This document shows positions 24,162 through 28,317 of a DNA stretch of 28,317 bases, piece after piece. Both the position numbers and the translations under genes were made by a program. The DNA is taken from contig CAZNLJ010000054.1 of assembly GCA_964573725.1 (NCBI GenBank), positions 1-28,317 of the forward strand. The letters are read 5' to 3'. A model generated the notes under the pieces. The model was not told where the DNA came from. It did no database searches and saw only the letters and a program-made list of their open reading frames with translations. Positions within the stretch are counted from its first letter, which is position 1; every line of letters starts with the position of its first letter. The DNA is from UBA6168 sp964573725 (GTDB lineage: Bacteria > Bacteroidota > Bacteroidia > Chitinophagales > Saprospiraceae).

Positions 24162-24642
24162 GATTTCCGATAGGTTTGTTCCCGATCCGGTGCCGGCAGG
24201 TTCGCACGCCCCGCACTGGCGCTTCGCCGAATCCGGGAACCGGCCGCATCCCAAGCCCCAAGATGACGCTCGGAATCTTCCCAGCGGCCCGGACCATGTA
24301 TATGGACAACTAAAGGTATCGATTATTTGGTATCGTCGGATACCGGATGTCCCGGATTCGCGCTTCGGACCCTATCTTTTCCTGGTCGACCGCGCGGTTG
24401 CCTGCCCTCCGATTCCCCTGCCCGGTGTCGGCGACCATGATCGATCCGTTCCGGCCTGGCGACGTGGCGGGCAAGGTCCCTGCCGAACGACGGCCGACAC
24501 CCGGGCGACAACCTTCGGAGCGGAGGATGGTCCGCCCGCGTCATCCGGGAATATCGCCGTCGGCCGACCGAATCCTGCCAGAAGCGACCCTGTGGAAGGC
24601 CAGCCCCCACGCAGCGGACAAGCAGGGGCGTCAGGCCCTCGT
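24162..24642. other. Gene-free stretch upstream of the methyltransferase
   Basis: I see no credible gene in these 481 bases. The only feature is an AT-rich patch at 24296-24340 with TACCTTTA (24311-24318, minus strand), one base off the TAnnTTTG box and 150 bases before the methyltransferase ATG. No terminator hairpin with a T-run is visible. Confidence 0.5.
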
Positions 24643-25035
24643 TCAGCGGAAAAATCGGCGAAGGAACGCATCGAACGAGCCCCGGTACAACCAGAGAAGA
24701 GCGGCACAACAAGCCCAGGTAACCACGCCGGAACCGAAAAGAACGTAATCGCCGCCGAAATCCAGCCCCAACACCGTGATGTGCGAGAAGATGGCGCCGG
24801 ACATCAGCCCGAGGCCCAGCAGGGCTCCGAAGGCGATGGTTGCGGGAAAGGCCAGCAGCAGGGACGACAGGAGCTCGGCGACACCCGTACCGATCCGACC
24901 CCAGGGCTCCATACCGACCAGGGTGAAAAGTTCGACGGACGTCGGATGGGCCGTGAACTTGAAATACAGGGTCTGCAGCATGATGGCGGCGGCCGTGAAC
25001 CGCAGGAGATAAGCGGTGATTTTTCTGATAGTCAT
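24643..25035 (-). CDS. DoxX-like small membrane protein
   Basis: A 130-residue protein with four predicted membrane helices. TLYFKFTAHPTSVELF (about 22-37) and the arrangement of helices match DoxX-like/DUF-type membrane proteins common in Bacteroidota. The second half (GALLGLGLMSGAIFSH, then WACCAALLWLY) gives the last two spans. These proteins are linked to quinone or thiosulfate metabolism and envelope stress in a few cases, but most have no known role. It starts 32 bases after the GRAS-protein stop and probably belongs to the same transcript as that gene and the substrate-binding lipoprotein. Confidence 0.85.
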   Translation of the reverse strand: MTIRKITAYLLRFTAAAIMLQTLYFKFTAHPTSVELFTLVGMEPWGRIGTGVAELLSSLLLAFPATIAFGALLGLGLMSGAIFSHITVLGLDFGGDYVLFGSGVVTWACCAALLWLYRGSFDAFLRRFFR

Positions 25036-25067
25036 ATGCCGGATAATGAAAAGTGAGAGTCTATCCC

Positions 25068-26090
25068 TTATTTCAGGTGGAGAGCGAGCACCGTCAGCAG
25101 GCGGACGCCCCGGAAATGAAAACCGAAATGGCCGGCCGGATGAAAAAAGGTCCGGATACCTGGAATGGGGCGTGGGGCCGGCAGCGCCCGCCGGTCAAAG
25201 GGTTTGAATCCTGCCTTCGCCGCATATCGCAACCAATCCCCGGCCGGCTGCAGTTTTTCATACCGATGGGCATCCGGGAATGCCACCGGATCCAGGAAAT
25301 CACGGGCGAAGAAAGTCTTCAACGCGCTTTTTTCCGCGGAAGCCAGGTCGAGGGTCCCGACGAAACGATACAAGGCGTTGAAATGGCGGAACACCTGCAA
25401 GAGCCGCCGGTCGAAATCGTCGGTAAACCCGTCCGCATCCGGTTCGATGACGGTGAATACATCCGGGCACAGCTGCGAAAGCCGGTCGAAGAAGACCTGA
25501 CGCTCGTCCGCCTGCTGCAGGTGGTGCAAAGTCAGGGAGGCATTGCACAGGCGACAGGTGGCATCCGCGGGCACCAAGCTGCGGATGGCGTCGAAGTCCA
25601 GCTTTTCCGTCGGGCAATGGACGGGAACAAAACGGAGCCGGTAAGGCAAGTCAGCCGCCAGGGCCTCGAGTCGTCCGGTACAGGCCGCCAGGGCGTCGGC
25701 CAGGAGGTCCGTCCCGACCAGCGTCACGGAAAGCAGGTCCTTGCACCGGGCCAGTTCCCGCAGGAAGAACGCGGCTTGCACACCGCTGCCGATGCCGATG
25801 TCGAGCAGGAAGAGGTGCCGGTGCCCTTGGGCGCAGCGCAGGAACAGGTCGGCCACAAGGCGCTGCGATTCGACAACCAGGGGAAAGCGGTTCGCGAGCA
25901 CGTCGAAAAGGACGATCTGCGGCACCTCAAACGGTTTGAGGTAGGTATTCCCCAGCGGCTGGCTGCGCTGCCCGAACCGGATATCCAAGCCGGTCCGCAA
26001 CTGTGCGACGAGCTCCGGGTCCGCGTGGCCGCCGACGGCGGCCACGCAGCGGTCGACGACCGCTTCGATGGAGGCGGAGAGTGGCGACAT
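25068..26090 (-). CDS. Bacterial GRAS-domain protein (SAM-methyltransferase fold)
   Basis: A 340-residue protein whose layout follows the GRAS family known from plant transcription regulators and a few bacteria. LFLLDIGIGSGVQ (93-105) matches the VHIID/Rossmann element; CNASLTLHHLQ (182-192) the L-H-x-L segment; VFTVIEPDADGF (211-222) with FDRRLLQVFRHFNALY (226-241) the PFYRE region; AGDWLRYAAKAGFKPF (283-298) the SAW motif. Bacterial members are thought to be small-molecule methyltransferases or ligand-binding relatives. The glycine-rich loop here is intact, so SAM binding is plausible. Substrate unknown. The gene starts 10 bases after the lipoprotein stop. The ATG at 26090 is preferred over an upstream TTG at 26117 that overlaps that gene. 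An ordinary methyltransferase is the alternative call. Confidence 0.7.
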   Translation of the reverse strand: MSPLSASIEAVVDRCVAAVGGHADPELVAQLRTGLDIRFGQRSQPLGNTYLKPFEVPQIVLFDVLANRFPLVVESQRLVADLFLRCAQGHRHLFLLDIGIGSGVQAAFFLRELARCKDLLSVTLVGTDLLADALAACTGRLEALAADLPYRLRFVPVHCPTEKLDFDAIRSLVPADATCRLCNASLTLHHLQQADERQVFFDRLSQLCPDVFTVIEPDADGFTDDFDRRLLQVFRHFNALYRFVGTLDLASAEKSALKTFFARDFLDPVAFPDAHRYEKLQPAGDWLRYAAKAGFKPFDRRALPAPRPIPGIRTFFHPAGHFGFHFRGVRLLTVLALHLK

Positions 26091-26100
26091 CAGGACTGTC

Positions 26101-27072
26101 TTATGGGATGGGTTCAAAACCCGGCGGGAAGGTCAGGTTGAAGCGGAGCGCGGCGGCAGGGTTGTAGACCCTTTTGCGTACCTGGACCAATTCCCAGGCG
26201 AGCCCGTCCGGTCCGCCTTGCCGGAGGAAGCGGGCGGCTTGCCGGCCGGTCTGGTATCCCCATTGGTACAGGTCCGCCCCATAGGCGCAGACCGCCCCTC
26301 GGCCGACCAACCCGATCTCACTGGTGAACACCGGCATACCGGCTTGGTCGGTGGCGGCGAGGATGGTGTCGAAATAGCGGAAGACCACATCATCCGGATT
26401 GGCGAAGAAGGCGTCGCAGGCCAGAAAAGCAGGGGTCAGGAGGGCCGCTTCCACCTCAGCCGCCGAGCCGACGGCCCAGGTGCGCAGCTCGATACCGGCG
26501 GATGTCGCCAGCGATTGGATCTTGACCTTGGCGGCTACGGACTGGCTTTCGGTCGAATCGTAGAACAGGGCGACGGAAAGGGGCGTTCGATCGGCCAGAA
26601 TTTGCGCGACCACCAGGAAAGAGGTGTCGATGTAGTCCGTGGTTTCCCCGGTCCCGAACAGGTTGGCGGGCGGCTGGCCTTGTCCGTCGAGCACCCCCAG
26701 ACCGGCCGGGGTGGGCGCCACCATCATGAAAATCGGAATGGAACGGGTCTCTGCCAGCGCGATTTCGGTGGCGGCCGTCGGGCAGGTCGCCAGGAGGTCG
26801 ACCTCCGCCGCCACAAATCCGCGGATGAGGTCGGTCAGGACCTGCCGGTCGCCGTCCGCATTGACATAGTCGATGGTCAATTCGCCGCGGGCCTCGTCGA
26901 ATCCCTCCGCCGCCAGGGCATCGTAGAAGCCATCCCGGGCCTGCTGGATGGCCGGGTCGACGAAGGCATCGGCAAAACCGATGACCGGCCGGTACGCCGG
27001 CGCTTCCTTGCAGGAGAAAAAGATGGTCAGACAGAGCGGTAACAGACAGGCGGGCAGGATTGCGTTGCGCAT
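26101..27072 (-). CDS. ABC-type substrate-binding lipoprotein (TrpX-like family), no transporter nearby
   Basis: A 323-residue protein with a lipoprotein signal peptide (ILPACLLPLCLTIFFSC; lipid-modified Cys21). The body is a two-lobed periplasmic-binding fold of the ABC_sub_bind family: PVIGFADAFVDPAIQ, ATCPTAATEIAL, PIFMMVAPTP, NLFGTGETTDYI and AVCAYGADLYQWGYQTG are placed as in family members. In other bacteria this family binds aromatic amino acids or other small ligands and is encoded with a permease and an ATPase. Neither is present in the window, and the next gene is a GRAS-domain protein 10 bases away. It may be a ligand sensor or scavenger for that enzyme. The ATG at 27072 gives the signal peptide; the frame to 27354 is a shadow of the DoxX gene region. 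Confidence 0.9.
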   Translation of the reverse strand: MRNAILPACLLPLCLTIFFSCKEAPAYRPVIGFADAFVDPAIQQARDGFYDALAAEGFDEARGELTIDYVNADGDRQVLTDLIRGFVAAEVDLLATCPTAATEIALAETRSIPIFMMVAPTPAGLGVLDGQGQPPANLFGTGETTDYIDTSFLVVAQILADRTPLSVALFYDSTESQSVAAKVKIQSLATSAGIELRTWAVGSAAEVEAALLTPAFLACDAFFANPDDVVFRYFDTILAATDQAGMPVFTSEIGLVGRGAVCAYGADLYQWGYQTGRQAARFLRQGGPDGLAWELVQVRKRVYNPAAALRFNLTFPPGFEPIP

Positions 27073-27105
27073 GAGCCGGAGGTTACTGGTTTGTTTCGAA
27101 AGCTG

Positions 27106-27113
27106 CGAAAATA
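27106..27113 (-). promoter_or_regulatory. Candidate -7 box of the lipoprotein-GRAS operon
   Basis: TATTTTCG lies 33 bases before the lipoprotein ATG, one base off TAnnTTTG and the same variant ending as before panD. No TTG is found at -33. Confidence 0.35.
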
Positions 27114-27153
27114 TCCCGCCTCCGCCATTCCGGGGCGACATGGACAGGGAACA

Positions 27154-27180
27154 CCGTCCAGGATTAGGATTCATGGACGG
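27154..27180. repeat. Hairpin between DoxX and lipoprotein genes
   Basis: CCGTCCA (27154-27160) and TGGACGG (27174-27180) are exact reverse complements around a 13-base loop that contains GGATTAGGATTC. There is no T-run. The loop and left arm share TCCAGGATTAGGA with 15501-15513, so it may be a dispersed intergenic element. Confidence 0.45.
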
Positions 27181-27220
27181 AATCCAACGCGGCACAACCG
27201 GTCTTTCCTCACCGGGGCGG

Positions 27221-27679
27221 TCATTTCTTGTATTCCGCCCTGGGTCGGCCGGCCTTGCGCCGCAGGAGCCAGCGGTCCACCGACCAACGGCCGCCGCCTT
27301 CCACCAGCAGGAAAAGGCTGCCCAGCAGCATCGACCAATCCGTCCGGCTGCCATGCAGCAGCTCCCAAAATCCTTTTTCCGCCAGCACCTCGGCCTTGGT
27401 CGTCGCCAGGGCGGTCAACATGATCACGATCAACGGAACGCTCGCCAGGCGGGTCAACAAGCCGGCCAGCACCAGCAGCCCGCAAACCACCTCAAAGCCC
27501 CCGACGAAGCCGCCCAGGAACTCCGGCACCGGCAAGCCGATCTTCTCAAACCGACCCGCCCCCCGCAAGGCGGGAAATAGAAACTTCTGCCATCCCTCGG
27601 AAAGGAATACCGCACCGACCATCCAGCGGATCAACAGCGTCGTCCCCGCATTGCCCGTGGAAAGAACTTGTCCCCACAT
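27221..27679 (-). CDS. DoxX family membrane protein
   Basis: A 152-residue DoxX protein with four predicted helices. LLIRWMVGAVFLSEGWQKFL (about 15-34), FEKIGLPVPEFLGGFVGGFE (about 44-63) and VVCGLLVLAGLLTRLA are the classic DoxX signature; WSMLLGSLFLLVEGGGRWS gives the last span. Family members are integral membrane proteins of uncertain role, some linked to thiosulfate:quinone oxidation or redox stress. The start at ATG 27679 is chosen over the TTG at 27697, which would fall inside the -7 box. The next gene on the strand, the lipoprotein, starts 148 bases further and has its own candidate promoter. Confidence 0.92.
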   Translation of the reverse strand: MWGQVLSTGNAGTTLLIRWMVGAVFLSEGWQKFLFPALRGAGRFEKIGLPVPEFLGGFVGGFEVVCGLLVLAGLLTRLASVPLIVIMLTALATTKAEVLAEKGFWELLHGSRTDWSMLLGSLFLLVEGGGRWSVDRWLLRRKAGRPRAEYKK

Positions 27680-27694
27680 ATCGTCTTTTTCAGA

Positions 27695-27702
27695 CAAATC
27701 TA
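27695..27702 (-). promoter_or_regulatory. Promoter -7 box of the DoxX gene
   Basis: TAGATTTG on the minus strand fits TAnnTTTG exactly and lies 15 bases before the ATG at 27679, which implies a very short leader. No -33 TTG at the normal distance. Confidence 0.4.
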
Positions 27703-27820
27703 CGGCACCGGCAACGAATTACCTAAAAGCCTATCCCAAAACCTCGGATGGTATCTAAAGACCCCGTCGGGATTGATCCCGAGGTCCCCAACCACTCAAA
27801 ATTTTCAACCCCGTGAGGTA

Positions 27821-28274
27821 ATTGGATCGGGAATTCGGACGGTGTTTGCGGTTTTTTGAACAGGGATTTCCATGTGATTTAAAGGATGGACTGGGATGGG
27901 ACGGCCTGTTTGGGGATGGGGGGCTGTTTTTGAACAGGGATTTCCATATGATTTGAAGGATGGACTGGGATGGGACGGCCTGTTTGGGGATGGGGGGCTG
28001 TTTTTTCGGAATTGGAATTACGTTTACTAAACCTCGAAGGTTTAGTAAACGGCGACGACGGGACGTACGTCCACCAAATCGCAAAGGCTTGGTAAATGGC
28101 TGCCACCCCGAGCGGGGAATCCATTGGATCGGGAATTCGGACGCTACCCACGTTTACTAAACCTCCAAGGTTTGGTAAACGTTTTCTGGCGGGCCGTACG
28201 TCCACCAAATCGCAAAGGCTTGGTAAACGGCTGCTACTCCGCGCGGGGAATCCATTGGATCGGGAATTCGGACG
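27821..28274. repeat. 21-bp repeat in three copies
   Basis: The sequence beginning ATTGGATCGGGAATTCGGAC occurs at 27821-27841, 28123-28143 and 28254-28274. The first copy directly precedes the 74-bp array; the other two are inside the 130-bp units. This shows that the two repeat types at this end are parts of one mosaic. Confidence 0.85.
27850..28005. repeat. 74-bp tandem repeat, same core as the 8065 array
   Basis: Two units spaced 74 bp (GAACAGGGATTTCC at 27858 and 27932) carry the core GGGATTTCCATATGATTTG then AAGGATGGACTGGGATGGG, identical to the 78-bp array at 8065-8364 except for a few bases in the first copy. The unit ends differ: here ACGGCCTGTTTGGGGATGG follows. Same orientation as the first array, about 20 kb apart. 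Confidence 0.9.
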
Positions 28275-28317
28275 CAACCTACGTTTACTAAACCTCCAAG
28301 GTTTGGTAAACGTTTTC
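28021..28317. repeat. 130-bp tandem repeats with a 31-bp palindrome
   Basis: Units begin at 28021, 28151 and 28282 (periods 130 and 131); the third is cut by the window edge. Each starts with CGTTTACTAAACCT, a 3-base loop and AGGTTTRGTAAACG. The first copy is a perfect 14-bp inverted repeat; the next two have one change that still permits a U-G pair in RNA. Each unit also holds a degenerate relative (ACCAAATCGCAAAGGCTTGGT), a CGTACG-centred palindrome (GGACGTACGTCC at 28061-28072 in the first) and the 21-bp repeat. No gene is visible. Confidence 0.9.

Noticed and set aside
22321..25056. Plus-strand frames of 370 and 407 codons
   Set aside because: Antisense shadows of the oxidoreductase, methyltransferase and DoxX genes.
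28021..28317. CRISPR array
   Set aside because: The sequence between palindromes is itself repeated, the period is 130 bp and no cas gene is near.

Overview
The window looks like chromosomal DNA of a GC-rich member of the Bacteroidota, possibly from the Saprospiria/Lewinella side. The evidence is the promoter style (several genes start 30-100 bases after a TAnnTTTG -7 box and lack a clear Shine-Dalgarno), large exported multidomain proteins, a tail-collar surface protein, Bacteroidota-type exported Gfo/Idh/MocA and DoxX proteins, and a propeller-TM-AraC regulator. The phylum is fairly safe; anything finer is inference. I count 17 protein genes (one cut by the left edge), no rRNA or tRNA and no CRISPR array.

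Layout. (1) 1-7297, minus strand: an exported tail-collar-domain protein, then a giant secreted protein (at least 2084 residues, two LamG-like domains) that runs off the left edge. (2) 7298-8686: gene-free repeat zone with a 78-bp tandem repeat interrupted by a 100-N assembly gap, plus several hairpins. (3) 8687-12201: exported catalase-peroxidase katG, divergent from an oxyR-type regulator that keeps both redox cysteines. (4) 12191-15314, minus strand: a tight four-gene operon, panD (aspartate decarboxylase), stand-alone E2/CAT-fold acyltransferase, cytochrome P450, GNAT/FeeM-like N-acyltransferase. This has the form of a small undescribed biosynthetic cluster and is the most interesting part of the window. 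(5) 15728-19887, plus strand: two NAD-dependent sugar epimerases, a polytopic membrane protein and a dolichol-phosphate-mannose-synthase-like GT2, a compact unusual-sugar glycosylation unit. (6) 20402-22201: a membrane one-component regulator with a periplasmic propeller-like sensor and an AraC-like DNA-binding tail. (7) 22291-24161, minus strand: a SAM methyltransferase followed by an exported Gfo/Idh/MocA oxidoreductase. (8) 24643-27679, minus strand: DoxX protein, orphan ABC-type substrate-binding lipoprotein, bacterial GRAS-domain protein, second DoxX protein. (9) 27740-28317: a mosaic of tandem repeats that shares its core with the array in region 2 and adds 130-bp units carrying a 31-bp palindrome.

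How the parts may work together. KatG/OxyR form a peroxide-defence pair for the cell envelope. The panD operon could make beta-alanine, join it to an acyl group through one or both acyltransferases and oxidise the product with the P450; this is inferred from gene content alone. The epimerase/GT2 unit probably makes a lipid-linked modified sugar for a surface glycan. Most overlapping open frames are antisense or out-of-frame shadows created by codon bias: the giant gene almost never uses TTA, CTA or TCA, so the opposite strand stays open for 1800 codons.
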